Assembly: GCA_902609185.1 (NCBI GenBank)
Contig: CACLQX010000003.1
Coordinates: 1 to 51,523 of the forward strand
Length of the DNA: 51,523 nucleotides
DNA from: an uncultured Bacteroidota bacterium
GTDB taxonomy: Bacteria; Bacteroidota; Bacteroidia; Flavobacteriales; Flavobacteriaceae
Direction of reading: 5' to 3'
This document shows positions 25,569-34,409 of the stretch, piece by piece. A model generated the notes under the pieces. It made no database searches. It was not told where the DNA came from and worked only from the letters and a program-made list of their open reading frames with translations. Both the position numbers and the translations under genes were made by a program. Each line of letters begins with the position of its first letter. Positions within the stretch are counted from its first letter, which is position 1.

Positions 25569-26261
25569 TTAAGGCATTTTTTTATTTATGATACTTTTAG
25601 TGTGATCCAACATTTGCTTTAAAACATCTCCAATTGATCTGTCATCATTATTAATGAACAGCGAATTTTTAGGAATAATTAGAGGTGAGTTTTTTCTATT
25701 TTTATCAATTTTATCTCTGCTTAAAAGATCATACCGAACCTCATCTATAGATAATTTTTTTTCTGATTGTTTTAGTTGATTATAGCGTCTCACAGAACGA
25801 GTTTTAATTGAAGAATCAATATAAAACTTGACATCAGCATCAGGAAAAACAAATGAACCAATATCTCTACCATCCATTACAATAGATTTATCTTTAGAAA
25901 TATCTCTCTGAATTTTAAGAACAAATTCTCTAATTTTTTGAAATTTAGCAATCTCACTTACATGATTTGAGACTTTTGATCCTCTAATTTTGTCTTCTAC
26001 ATCTAGATCATTAATGTGCATTTTAAAAATTCCATTTTTGTCTTCTTTTAATGAAATGTTAGATATTGATAGACTACTAATTAATTTATTTATTAAAAAT
26101 TTTCCATTTAATAATAGATTATTTTGTAGTGCGTATAATGTCACTGCTCGATAAATAGATCCAGAATCAATATGAGCAAATGATAGTTTTTTTGCAAGTT
26201 TCTTTGCTAGTGTACTTTTTCCTGAGGAGGATGGGCCATCAATTGTAACTATGAAATTCAA
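25569..26261 (-). CDS. cmk: Cytidylate kinase
   Basis: 230 residues, normal for CMP kinase, which phosphorylates CMP/dCMP. The P-loop GPSSSGKST is at residues 9-17; IDSGSIYRAVT and VMDGRDIGSFVFPDA are nucleotide-binding motifs. The start is a TTG at 26261; the conserved N-terminal beta strand begins at the next codon, and no ATG exists before the P-loop. It is 3 bases downstream of lon, so the order is lon-cmk-rpsA. Confidence 0.95.
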   Translation of the reverse strand: MNFIVTIDGPSSSGKSTLAKKLAKKLSFAHIDSGSIYRAVTLYALQNNLLLNGKFLINKLISSLSISNISLKEDKNGIFKMHINDLDVEDKIRGSKVSNHVSEIAKFQKIREFVLKIQRDISKDKSIVMDGRDIGSFVFPDADVKFYIDSSIKTRSVRRYNQLKQSEKKLSIDEVRYDLLSRDKIDKNRKNSPLIIPKNSLFINNDDRSIGDVLKQMLDHTKSIINKKMP

Positions 26262-26264
26262 AAT

Positions 26265-28688
26265 TTATAATTTATTATTTTCAAGTGAAAAATTAATTAC
26301 TTCAATCATTTTTTCAACATACCTAAATTTTAAACCCTTGATATATTTTTTTTCAATTTCATCTACATGTTTTTTGTTTGCAACAGGTAAAACTATTTGT
26401 TTAATATTTGCTCTTTTAGCAGCTAAAATTTTTTCTTTAATTCCACCAACTGGAAGAACTTTTCCTCTCAATGTAATCTCTCCACTCATTGCTAAGCTTG
26501 ATTTTACTTTCTTATTTTTGATTAAGGAAACCAATGAGGTCAAAATAGTTATGCCTGCACTTGGACCATCTTTTGGAGTTGCACCCTCAGGTACATGAAT
26601 ATGAAAATTATTCTCAAAAAAGTCTTGATTTTCTACACCCAATAATTTGGAGTTTGATTTCAAATATTCAAGAGCAATGGTGGCAGATTCTTTCATTACC
26701 TTACCTAAATTTCCAGTAATCGAAAGGCTACCTTTTCCTTTTGACATTGTCGATTCAATAAAAAGGATTTCACCCCCGTATTGGGTCCAAGCTAGTCCAT
26801 TAACAATTCCTGTGATATCATTATTTTCTGAAATTGTCTGTTCTAATCCGATTCCAAGAATATCTTTAAGATGATGGATCTTTAAACTACTTTCGTAAGG
26901 TTCTTTTTTTACAATTGATTTTGCAACCCATCGTGATATTTTTGAAATTTTTTTGTCTAGCAATCTTACACCTGACTCTTTTGTGTATCCCTTAATTATT
27001 GCTGTTATTACATCATTGTCTAAGTCAAAAGCATCATTTCCTAGACCATGATTGTCTTTTTGTTTCTTTATCAAATATTTTTTTGCAATTTGTACTTTTT
27101 CTTCGAGACTATATCCTGAAATATTAATTAATTCCATCCTATCAAGCAATGCAGGTTGAATATTATTAATATTATTTGCTGTGGCAATAAATAAAACTTT
27201 TGATAAATCAAACCCTAATTCTAAAAAATTATCATAAAACGATATATTTTGTTCTGGGTCTAAGACCTCTAGCATTGCAGATGAGGGATCTCCTTGATTT
27301 CCAATACTCATTTTATCAATTTCATCTAAAACAAAAACAGGATTAGAAGTCTTTACCTTTTTTAAATTCTGTATTATTCTACCTGGCATTGCGCCAATGT
27401 AGGTTTTTCTGTGGCCTCTTATTTCAGATTCGTCTCTTAATCCGCCAAGGGATATTCTAACATATTCTCTACCCAAAGCTTTTGCAATAGATTTACCTAG
27501 TGATGTTTTTCCAACACCCGGTGGTCCATAAAAACATAAAATTGGAGCACTCATGTCACCCTTCAATTTTAAAACAGCAATTTGCTCAATTATTCTCTCC
27601 TTAACTGTTTTTAAGCCAAAATGATCTTTGTTTAGAGTCCTCAATGCATTGTCAAGTTTATAATTATCTTTTGAAAATTCGTTCCACGGTAAATCTAGAA
27701 GAAGATCAATATAGTTTCTCTGAATAGAATACTCAGCCATTTGAGTATTAATTCTTTGGAGTTTGACTAACTCTTTTTCAAAGTGATTTTTAACATCTTT
27801 GTTCCATTTTTTTATACTTGCTTTTGTTCTTATATCTTCAATATCTTTATGGCTAGATGAGCTACCCAACTCCTCCTGAATAGTCTTAAGTTGTTGATTC
27901 AAATAATATTCACGTTGTTGTTGGTCAAGATCATTTCTAACTTTTGATTGTATATCGTTTTTCAATGATAGTTTCTGAAATTCAATATTCATATATTTTA
28001 AACATTCAATTGCCCTGTTTTGGTGACTATCAGTTTCTAAAATTTTGTATTTATCTGAAACACTTATATTCATATTTGATGAAACAAAATTTACCAAAAA
28101 TGTATTGCTGTGGATATTTTTAATTGCTATCGATGCCTCAGATGGAATATTTGGATTTTCATCAATAATTTTTAAGGCTAAGTCTTTAATTGAATCTATG
28201 GTTGCATTATATTTTTTATCATTTTTTTGAGGTTTGATTTCGTTTATTTCGCATATATCAGCTTTTATAAATGGCTTTTCTGACAGAATTTTTTCTATTT
28301 TAAACCTTTTCTTGCCCTGTATAATGATTGTTAGGTTGCCATCCGGCATTTGTAAAACTCTTAGAATTTTGGCAACTGTGCCAATATTATTAATATCTGC
28401 TATTTTAGGATCAGAAACCTTATTATTAATTTGCGAAACAACACCAATTAACTTATCTCCTTTGTTGGCGGCCTTAATTAACTTAACAGATTTGTTTCTA
28501 GTAGCTGTTATTGGAATAACAACACCAGGAAATAGCACTGTATTTTTTAATGGAAGAATTGATAATGACTTTGGTAATTTTTCTTTATTTATAGCTTCTT
28601 CATCATCAGATGTCATAAGAGGAATAAGCTCCGACTCTTCATTAATTATATTGCTTGAGAGTGTATTTAAATCAAATAAGTTTTCCAT
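26265..28688 (-). CDS. lon: ATP-dependent protease La
   Basis: 807 residues. The N-terminal LON substrate domain (about 40-240, ILPLKNTVLFPGVVIPI) is followed by a coiled linker. The AAA+ module has Walker A GPPGVGKT at 388-395, and the protease domain has the Ser-Lys dyad S710 (PKDGPSAG) and K753 (GGIKEK). Lon degrades damaged and regulatory proteins in the cytosol. The ATG start has an 84-base upstream gap containing a sigma-54-like promoter similar to that of dnaK, which would fit joint control with the chaperone. Confidence 0.97.
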   Translation of the reverse strand: MENLFDLNTLSSNIINEESELIPLMTSDDEEAINKEKLPKSLSILPLKNTVLFPGVVIPITATRNKSVKLIKAANKGDKLIGVVSQINNKVSDPKIADINNIGTVAKILRVLQMPDGNLTIIIQGKKRFKIEKILSEKPFIKADICEINEIKPQKNDKKYNATIDSIKDLALKIIDENPNIPSEASIAIKNIHSNTFLVNFVSSNMNISVSDKYKILETDSHQNRAIECLKYMNIEFQKLSLKNDIQSKVRNDLDQQQREYYLNQQLKTIQEELGSSSSHKDIEDIRTKASIKKWNKDVKNHFEKELVKLQRINTQMAEYSIQRNYIDLLLDLPWNEFSKDNYKLDNALRTLNKDHFGLKTVKERIIEQIAVLKLKGDMSAPILCFYGPPGVGKTSLGKSIAKALGREYVRISLGGLRDESEIRGHRKTYIGAMPGRIIQNLKKVKTSNPVFVLDEIDKMSIGNQGDPSSAMLEVLDPEQNISFYDNFLELGFDLSKVLFIATANNINNIQPALLDRMELINISGYSLEEKVQIAKKYLIKKQKDNHGLGNDAFDLDNDVITAIIKGYTKESGVRLLDKKISKISRWVAKSIVKKEPYESSLKIHHLKDILGIGLEQTISENNDITGIVNGLAWTQYGGEILFIESTMSKGKGSLSITGNLGKVMKESATIALEYLKSNSKLLGVENQDFFENNFHIHVPEGATPKDGPSAGITILTSLVSLIKNKKVKSSLAMSGEITLRGKVLPVGGIKEKILAAKRANIKQIVLPVANKKHVDEIEKKYIKGLKFRYVEKMIEVINFSLENNKL

Positions 28689-28737
28689 TTCTAAGACAGA
28701 TTAATCTTGAATAAGCTTTGTTGCTGATGGAATATTT

Positions 28738-28752
28738 TCAAGGACCATGCCA
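28738..28752 (-). promoter_or_regulatory. Candidate sigma-54 (-24/-12) promoter of lon
   Basis: The minus strand reads TGGCATGGTCCTTGA, i.e. TGGCAT-N5-TTGA, with the same 15-base geometry as the dnaK site (TGGCAC-N5-TTGC). The -12 GC is GA here, a weaker match. A TGTCA lies 12 bases upstream (28765-28769), as before dnaK. The predicted start near 28727 leaves a leader of about 39 bases. Confidence 0.55.
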
Positions 28753-28772
28753 TCATAAAACAATTGACAAGA

Positions 28773-30083
28773 TTACAGTTTTTTCATTTTTATATCCTTT
28801 AAAAGTATTGCGCCAAAAATAAAAATGACAGCAAAGACAATAATTGAATTTCTTAAACTTCCAGTAAATTGATCAACTATTCCAGACATAAATGTTCCCA
28901 GTGAAATACTTATTATCATGCACATTTGATAAAAACTAAAATATGAACAAGTGTTTTTTGTTTCTGGTATTAATTTAGAATATGTCGATCTGGACAACGC
29001 TTGAATTCCACCCATTACTAATCCAACTAGTGCTGCAATAACATAGAATTCATGAGAAAACTTAATAAAATAACCTCCTACACAAAGGAAAAACCAAAAG
29101 ATATTGAGAAAAATTAAGGTTTGTATATTACCAAACTTTTCTGAGAATTTTGCGGTTAACATTGCTCCAATAATGGCAATTAACTGTATTAGAAGCATAC
29201 TAATTATTAATCCAATTTGCTTCTCACCCTCTCTCCATATAATTTCTTGCTCTCCAAAATAAGTTGCAATTAAAATAATTGTTTGTAAAGCACAACTAAA
29301 AACAAAAAAAGCAATAAGAAATTTTTTTATTGATTTTTGTTTTTTTATCATTTTCCAAACATTGTTTAACTCCGAAAAACCACCTAATAATACAGCTTTT
29401 TTTAAAATATTTTTATTTGTCGATTGTATTTGATTTTTTGGTAAATAGTAAAAAGTGTATTGACTAAAACCAGCCCACCACAAACCGACCATAACAAAAG
29501 AAATTTTCATTGGTTCGATTGTATCTTGAAAACCAAAGGTTGATGGGTATAAAACCATTAAAAGGTTGATCAATAAAAGCAAAACACTTCCAATGTACCC
29601 ATAAGAGAAACCTTGAGCACTGGCTTTGTCTTGCTGATGAGGAAAAGCAATTTCGGGTAAATAAGAATTATAAAACACTAAACTAGCCCAAAAACTAAAT
29701 AATGCAAAAAAGTAAAAAAATAATCCTAAATATATATTTTCAATTGTAAAAAAATATAATCCTATACATGAAACACTTCCTAAATAGCAGAAAAATTTTA
29801 AAAATGAAACTTTATTTTTAAGATAGTCTGCAACTCCTGAAAGTATTGGAATCATGAATGCAAGGCAAAGAAAAACTAGACTAGTTAAATGTTGAATTAG
29901 AGCAGTGTTTTTATAATTAACTCCAAAAACCTCTACATAAAGACTTTCTTCAAATAAAGTTCCAAAATATTGAGGAAATATTGCAGTAGATATTACAAGG
30001 GCATAAACAGAGTTAGCCCAATCATAAAAAGCCCATGCTCTCAACAATTTTTTATCTCCCTTTTTATATTTAGTTTTTGGCAT
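28773..30083 (-). CDS. MFS transporter, UMF1/Atg22-like
   Basis: A 436-residue integral membrane protein with about 12 hydrophobic segments. The N-terminal motif AWAFYDWANSVYALVISTAI is typical of the UMF1 (Atg22-like) branch of the major facilitator superfamily, and GGIQALSRSTYSKLIPE is the conserved mid-protein loop. In yeast Atg22 exports amino acids from the vacuole; in bacteria the substrate is unknown. It is 84 bases upstream of lon on the same strand and divergent from msrB across 48 bases. Confidence 0.9.
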   Translation of the reverse strand: MPKTKYKKGDKKLLRAWAFYDWANSVYALVISTAIFPQYFGTLFEESLYVEVFGVNYKNTALIQHLTSLVFLCLAFMIPILSGVADYLKNKVSFLKFFCYLGSVSCIGLYFFTIENIYLGLFFYFFALFSFWASLVFYNSYLPEIAFPHQQDKASAQGFSYGYIGSVLLLLINLLMVLYPSTFGFQDTIEPMKISFVMVGLWWAGFSQYTFYYLPKNQIQSTNKNILKKAVLLGGFSELNNVWKMIKKQKSIKKFLIAFFVFSCALQTIILIATYFGEQEIIWREGEKQIGLIISMLLIQLIAIIGAMLTAKFSEKFGNIQTLIFLNIFWFFLCVGGYFIKFSHEFYVIAALVGLVMGGIQALSRSTYSKLIPETKNTCSYFSFYQMCMIISISLGTFMSGIVDQFTGSLRNSIIVFAVIFIFGAILLKDIKMKKL

Positions 30084-30111
30084 AGTTGCTGATTATGTTG
30101 AAAATATAAAT

Positions 30112-30119
30112 TATTTTTG
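30112..30119 (+). promoter_or_regulatory. Candidate Bacteroidetes -7 box for the msrB-msrB-lpdA run
   Basis: TATTTTTG fits TAnnTTTG and ends 12 bases before the first msrB ATG. A TTG at 30086-30088, 23 bases upstream, could serve as the -33 element at the long end of the reported spacing. Confidence 0.35.
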
Positions 30120-30131
30120 AACAAACTTTAA

Positions 30132-30596
30132 ATGAAGTATATAAATTTTCTTTTTCTATCTCTATTATTTTTAACAGCTTGCAAATCACAAACTAATGAA
30201 ATTAACTACGAAGTAATTAAAACTGATAATGAGTGGAGAGAGCAACTTGATCAAATGTCCTATCTGGTTTTAAGAAAAGCTTACACTGAAAGACCTTACA
30301 CTGGTAAATATGATAATTTTTATGAAAAAGGCACATATCACTGTGCAGGTTGTAATGAACCACTTTATAAATCCAATAATAAATACAACTCCTTTTGTGG
30401 TTGGCCGAGTTTTGATAAAGAAATTAATGATAAATTAGTTTATGATGTCGATTATAAATTGGGTTATCCCAGAACAGAAATAAAATGTAAGAAATGTGGT
30501 GGTCATTTAGGTCATGTATTTAGCGATGGGCCAAAAGAAACTACGGGCATTCGACATTGTGTAAACTCTGCTGCATTAATTTTTAAAAAATCATGA
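30132..30596 (+). CDS. msrB: Peptide-methionine (R)-S-oxide reductase, lipoprotein form
   Basis: 154 residues. A type II signal peptide (hydrophobic 5-16, lipobox LTAC) would lipidate C17, so the enzyme should be anchored in the envelope. The MsrB domain has zinc cysteines in CAGC and CKKCGGHLGH and the catalytic C143 in RHCVNSA; FCGWPSFD is the substrate loop. It reduces methionine-R-sulfoxide in proteins. The next gene encodes a second MsrB without a signal, overlapping by 4 bases (ATGA). Confidence 0.94.
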   Translation: MKYINFLFLSLLFLTACKSQTNEINYEVIKTDNEWREQLDQMSYLVLRKAYTERPYTGKYDNFYEKGTYHCAGCNEPLYKSNNKYNSFCGWPSFDKEINDKLVYDVDYKLGYPRTEIKCKKCGGHLGHVFSDGPKETTGIRHCVNSAALIFKKS

Positions 30597-30976
30597 TTAA
30601 TAAAGACAATAAATACTGGAAATCTAAATTAGATGAACTAAGCTACAAAGTTTTAAGAGAAGCAGCAACTGAAATTCCATTTTCTGGAAAATACAATCTA
30701 CATTTCAAAAATGGAAATTACAGGTGTAAAGGATGTGATGCAGTTTTATTTGAAAGCGATTCAAAGTTTGATAGCGGGTGTGGCTGGCCAAGTTTTGACA
30801 GAGCAAAAAAAGGAAGTATAACTTACAGAGAAGATAGATCATTGATGAGAATTAGAACAGAGATATTATGTTCAAATTGTAATGGTCATATAGGCCATGT
30901 TTTTAATGATGGTCCAACCGAAACAGGTATGAGATACTGTGTTAATTCTGCAAGTATAAATTTTGAAAATAAATAA
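30593..30976 (+). CDS. msrB: Peptide-methionine (R)-S-oxide reductase, cytosolic form
   Basis: 127 residues with no signal peptide, so cytosolic. It has zinc sites CKGC and CSNCNGHIGH, the substrate loop GCGWPSF, and the catalytic C116 in RYCVNSA. An additional cysteine in GCGWPSF is shared by both copies. It is translationally coupled to the lipoprotein MsrB (ATG inside its TGA) and precedes lpdA by 1 base. The two copies are similar across the whole domain but not near-identical, so the duplication is not recent. Confidence 0.95.
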   Translation: MINKDNKYWKSKLDELSYKVLREAATEIPFSGKYNLHFKNGNYRCKGCDAVLFESDSKFDSGCGWPSFDRAKKGSITYREDRSLMRIRTEILCSNCNGHIGHVFNDGPTETGMRYCVNSASINFENK

Positions 30977-30977
30977 T

Positions 30978-32366
30978 ATGGAAAATTATGATATTGTTGT
31001 ATTAGGAAGTGGTCCAGGTGGTTACGTAAGTGCTATAAGAGCTTCCCAATTAGGTTTTAAAGTAGCCATAATTGAGAAGGAAAGTTTAGGTGGTATTTGT
31101 CTAAATTGGGGGTGTATACCAACTAAAGCCCTAATCAAGTCTGCAGAAGTATTTGATTATCTAAACAACATAAATGATTATGGGATTACTGTTGAAAATT
31201 ACAACCAAAACTTTAATAAAATTATTGATCGAAGCAGAAATGTTGCAGATAAAATGAGCAAAGGGGTTCACTTCTTGATGAAAAAAAATAAAATAAAAGT
31301 TTATGAGGGTTTTGGAAAAATAAAAGAAGATAAAATATTAGAGATAACCAATGATAAAGAGTCTTTTGATATATCTGCAAAAAATATAATTATAGCCACA
31401 GGTGCTAGATCTAGAGATATAGAATCGTTAAAAAAGGACGGAGAAAAAATTCTGGGTTACCGTGATGCTATGACATTGAATAAGCAACCTAATAGTATGA
31501 TTATTGTTGGATCTGGTGCAATAGGAATTGAGTTTGCATATTTTTATAATTCCTTAGGAACGGAAGTAACTGTTGTTGAATTTCAAGATAGAATAGCTCC
31601 AAATGAAGATCACGAGATATCAAAAGAATTAGAAAAAATTCTAAAGAAAAAAAATATTAATATTCTAACCAGCTCAAAAGTTGTTTCCTCAGAAATAAGC
31701 AATGATAAAGTAAAGGTAGAAATTGAGAGTAAAGACAATAATCTCGAACTTGTCAGCGATGTTGTTTTAAGTGCTGTTGGTATAAAGTCAAATATTGAAG
31801 ATATTGGATTAGAGCAAATTGGTATTAAAGTTGAATCTGATAAAATATTAGTTAATGAATTTTACAAGACAAATGTTGATGGTATTTTTGCCATTGGCGA
31901 TATTGTCTCTGGACAGTCTCTAGCTCATGTTGCATCAGCTGAAGGTATAACATGTGTTGAATACATAAAAGGCTTAAACCCTCATCCCATCGACTACAAT
32001 AATATTCCTGGCTGTACTTATAGTAAACCTGAGATTGCTTCAGTTGGTTTCACAGAAAAAAAGGCTATAGAAAATGGTTATGAAATAAAAGTCGGTAAAT
32101 TTCCCTTCTCAGCATCTGGTAAAGCCCAAGCTTCTGGTCATACTTATGGTTTCGTGAAAGTTATTTTTGATTCTAAATACGGAGAATGGTTAGGATGCCA
32201 TATGATTGGTAGCAATGTCACTGAAATGATTTCAGAGGCAGTTGTTGGAAAAAAACTAGAAACTACAGGGCATGAAATTTTAAAATCTGTTCATCCACAT
32301 CCTACAATGAGTGAAGCAGTAATGGAGGCAGTGGCAGATGCATATAATGAAGTTATTCATCTTTAA
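30978..32366 (+). CDS. lpdA: Dihydrolipoyl dehydrogenase
   Basis: 462 residues, a pyridine-nucleotide disulfide oxidoreductase. FAD motif GSGPGG is at 10-15, the redox disulfide C41/C46 in GGICLNWGCIPTK, an NAD-binding GSGAIGIEF in the middle, and the C-terminal His-Glu in HPHPTMSEAVMEA. It reoxidises lipoamide of 2-oxoacid dehydrogenases or glycine cleavage; no E1/E2 genes are near. I start at ATG 30978 (MENYDIVVLG) rather than an upstream in-frame ATG at 30963 that lies inside msrB. The stop region overlaps aroQ by 14 bases. Confidence 0.94.
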   Translation: MENYDIVVLGSGPGGYVSAIRASQLGFKVAIIEKESLGGICLNWGCIPTKALIKSAEVFDYLNNINDYGITVENYNQNFNKIIDRSRNVADKMSKGVHFLMKKNKIKVYEGFGKIKEDKILEITNDKESFDISAKNIIIATGARSRDIESLKKDGEKILGYRDAMTLNKQPNSMIIVGSGAIGIEFAYFYNSLGTEVTVVEFQDRIAPNEDHEISKELEKILKKKNINILTSSKVVSSEISNDKVKVEIESKDNNLELVSDVVLSAVGIKSNIEDIGLEQIGIKVESDKILVNEFYKTNVDGIFAIGDIVSGQSLAHVASAEGITCVEYIKGLNPHPIDYNNIPGCTYSKPEIASVGFTEKKAIENGYEIKVGKFPFSASGKAQASGHTYGFVKVIFDSKYGEWLGCHMIGSNVTEMISEAVVGKKLETTGHEILKSVHPHPTMSEAVMEAVADAYNEVIHL

Positions 32367-32784
32367 TTCTGTCTACAAAACTAATAATAGCTAACTCATA
32401 ACTCAACAAGCCAAAACCCTGGATAACCCCTTTAACATGCGGGCTTATATATGATTTGTGTCTATAATCCTCCCTCGATTTAGTATTAGATATGTGAACT
32501 TCAACTACAGGTGTTTCAATCGCTCTTACAGCATCAGCTATACCAACAGATGTATGTGTGTAGGCTGCAGCATTAAGAATAATTCCATCAAAAGAGTATC
32601 CAACTTCCTGTATCTTGTCTATGATTTCACCCTCAATATTGGATTGAAAATAATCAATATACAATTCAGGGTATTTATTTAATATATGATCCAAATAATC
32701 ATCAAAACTCATAACCCCATATATACTTTTTTCTCTTTGGCCAATTAGGTTTAAGTTGGGACCATTTATAATTTGTAACTTCAT
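32353..32784 (-). CDS. aroQ: 3-dehydroquinate dehydratase, type II
   Basis: 143 residues, the dodecameric class II enzyme of the shikimate pathway. INGPNLNLIGQREKSIYG carries the active-site Asn/Arg/Tyr region; NAAAYTHTSVGI and EVHISNTKSRE complete the site. The usual NPGAYTH is NAAAYTH here, as I recall for many flavobacteria. Start: ATG at 32784 (MKLQIINGPN); a TTG three codons upstream is less likely. It is divergent from xerD (33-base gap) and convergent with lpdA. Confidence 0.95.
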   Translation of the reverse strand: MKLQIINGPNLNLIGQREKSIYGVMSFDDYLDHILNKYPELYIDYFQSNIEGEIIDKIQEVGYSFDGIILNAAAYTHTSVGIADAVRAIETPVVEVHISNTKSREDYRHKSYISPHVKGVIQGFGLLSYELAIISFVDRIKDE

Positions 32785-32817
32785 ATTTTTCAATTTATAA
32801 ATTTAAAATTAAAAGAC

Positions 32818-33708
32818 TTGAATCTAACAACTTATTTTAAAGATTTTGAAAATTTTTTAAAATTAGAAAGAAATTTATCTAAAAATACAATCCAAAGTTA
32901 TAGATCAGATTTAAAAAAATTTGAAGTTTTTTTATTAAAAACTAATGTTAAAGAATTGAAATATATAAAGCCTGAAATAGTTCGTGAGTTTTTATATGAA
33001 CAATCAAAAAAAGTTACTGGAAAAACGCAAGGAAGAATTATATCAACACTAAGATCGTTTTATAATTTTTTAGTTTTAGAAAAAATAGCAGAAAACAATC
33101 CAATTGAAGACATTGATTATCCAAAAATTTATTCTAAAGTTCCTTTTGTCCTTTCAACTAATGAAATAGATAAAATAATACTGCAAGCTTCTCATACAAA
33201 ATTTGGTACAAGAAATCAAACAATGATTGAAGTAATGTACAGTTGTGGTCTTCGTGTAAGTGAGGTGATAGAAATGAAAATATCGAATATATTTTTTGAT
33301 GAATCTTTAATTAAGGTTTTGGGTAAAGGCAAAAAAGAGAGGTTTGTTCCTTTAAGTTGTATCGCAAAAAAATTACTATACAATTATATTGAATGTGAGA
33401 GAAAGGAATCTAAGTTTGATAAACAATCCGTTGATATTGTTTTTTTAAATAATAGAGGTGGAAAATTGAGTAGGATAATGCTATACAATATTATAAATGA
33501 TGCTGCTTTAGCAGCAAAAATTACCTCTAAAATTAGCCCACATACATTGAGACATTCTTTTGCAACACATCTCATCGAAAATGGAGCCGATATCATAAGT
33601 ATTCAAAAAATGATGGGACATGAAAATATTGTTACAACTGAAAAATATTTGAACGTAAATAAAAAACACTTAGTTGAAACCATGATTAAGTACCATCCTA
33701 GAAAATAA
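32818..33708 (+). CDS. xerD: Tyrosine recombinase XerD
   Basis: 296 residues. An N-terminal SAM-like DNA-binding domain (1-100, ERNLSKNTIQSYRSDL) precedes a catalytic domain with all active-site residues: R146, K170, H242, R245, H268 and nucleophile Y277 (TTEKYLNV). Length and lack of linked phage or integron genes fit the chromosomal dimer-resolution recombinase rather than a mobile-element integrase. The start is TTG at 32818, as no ATG fits the conserved N-terminus. It ends 2 bases from the response regulator. Confidence 0.92.
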   Translation: MNLTTYFKDFENFLKLERNLSKNTIQSYRSDLKKFEVFLLKTNVKELKYIKPEIVREFLYEQSKKVTGKTQGRIISTLRSFYNFLVLEKIAENNPIEDIDYPKIYSKVPFVLSTNEIDKIILQASHTKFGTRNQTMIEVMYSCGLRVSEVIEMKISNIFFDESLIKVLGKGKKERFVPLSCIAKKLLYNYIECERKESKFDKQSVDIVFLNNRGGKLSRIMLYNIINDAALAAKITSKISPHTLRHSFATHLIENGADIISIQKMMGHENIVTTEKYLNVNKKHLVETMIKYHPRK

Positions 33709-33710
33709 AT

Positions 33711-34409
33711 TCAAATTGATAATTTAAATCCTTTACCATGAATGTTATCAATTCTTATTGACGGGTCCTTGGACAGATATTTTCTAATCTTAGTAATATA
33801 AACATCCATAGACCTTGACGTAAAATAATTATCATCCTTCCAAATCTTAATTAATGCTTCTTCTCTCGACGTTAAATCGTTTATATTTTCAATTAGTAAT
33901 TGAAGTAAATCCGACTCTTTTGGAGATAATGTAACAGGCTTCCCATTATTAAAAATTAATTGTCTAAGTTTTGAATCGAAGGTGAACTTAGAAAACTTAT
34001 AATCAGTTTTTTTGTTTTCGATCAGAGTTGATCTAAAATTCCTTTTAAAATGTGATTTAATTTTTAATAAAAGTATATCAGAATCAAATGGTTTTATAAT
34101 ATAATCGTCTGCACCAATTTTAAAACCTTTTACAACGTCATCCTTTAAAGATTTTGCAGTCAAAAAAATGATAGGAACATTATAATTTAGGTTTCTAATT
34201 TCTTTTGCAAGAGTAAATCCATCCTTGAAAGGCATCATAATATCCAAAATACACATATCAAAATTTTGAGATTTAAATTTTTTTAAGCCGTCAACACCAT
34301 TCTTTGAAAGTGTAACTTTAAAAGAATGTAATCTGAGAAAATCAACTAATATTGATCCAAAGTTTGGATCATCCTCAACAATTAATATTTTTTTACGTTT
34401 TATTGACAT
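33711..34409 (-). CDS. rprY: OmpR-family response regulator, RprY-like
   Basis: 232 residues. The receiver domain has the acidic pocket VEDDPN (D13, D14), phospho-acceptor D56 in CILDIMMP and K106 in IIKPFDS. A winged-helix DNA-binding domain follows (about 135-232, SPKESDLLQLL and SRSMDVYITKIRKYL). It resembles Bacteroides RprY. It overlaps the end of the histidine kinase gene by 17 bases and ends the long 14-gene minus-strand run. Confidence 0.9.
   Translation of the reverse strand: MSIKRKKILIVEDDPNFGSILVDFLRLHSFKVTLSKNGVDGLKKFKSQNFDMCILDIMMPFKDGFTLAKEIRNLNYNVPIIFLTAKSLKDDVVKGFKIGADDYIIKPFDSDILLLKIKSHFKRNFRSTLIENKKTDYKFSKFTFDSKLRQLIFNNGKPVTLSPKESDLLQLLIENINDLTSREEALIKIWKDDNYFTSRSMDVYITKIRKYLSKDPSIRIDNIHGKGFKLSI

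Noticed and set aside
28234-28704. 156-codon open frame on the plus strand inside lon
   Set aside because: It is an antisense shadow of the Lon N-terminal domain with no recognisable protein features.
30078-30089. TGGCAT followed by TTGC at the start of the transporter gene, resembling a sigma-54 site
   Set aside because: The two halves are separated by only 2 bases instead of 5, so sigma-54 could not use it. It also lies within the start of the transporter gene.
32818-33708. The tyrosine recombinase as a mobile-element integrase
   Set aside because: Its length and domain layout match chromosomal XerD, and there are no attachment sites, tRNA gene, phage genes or base-composition change around it.
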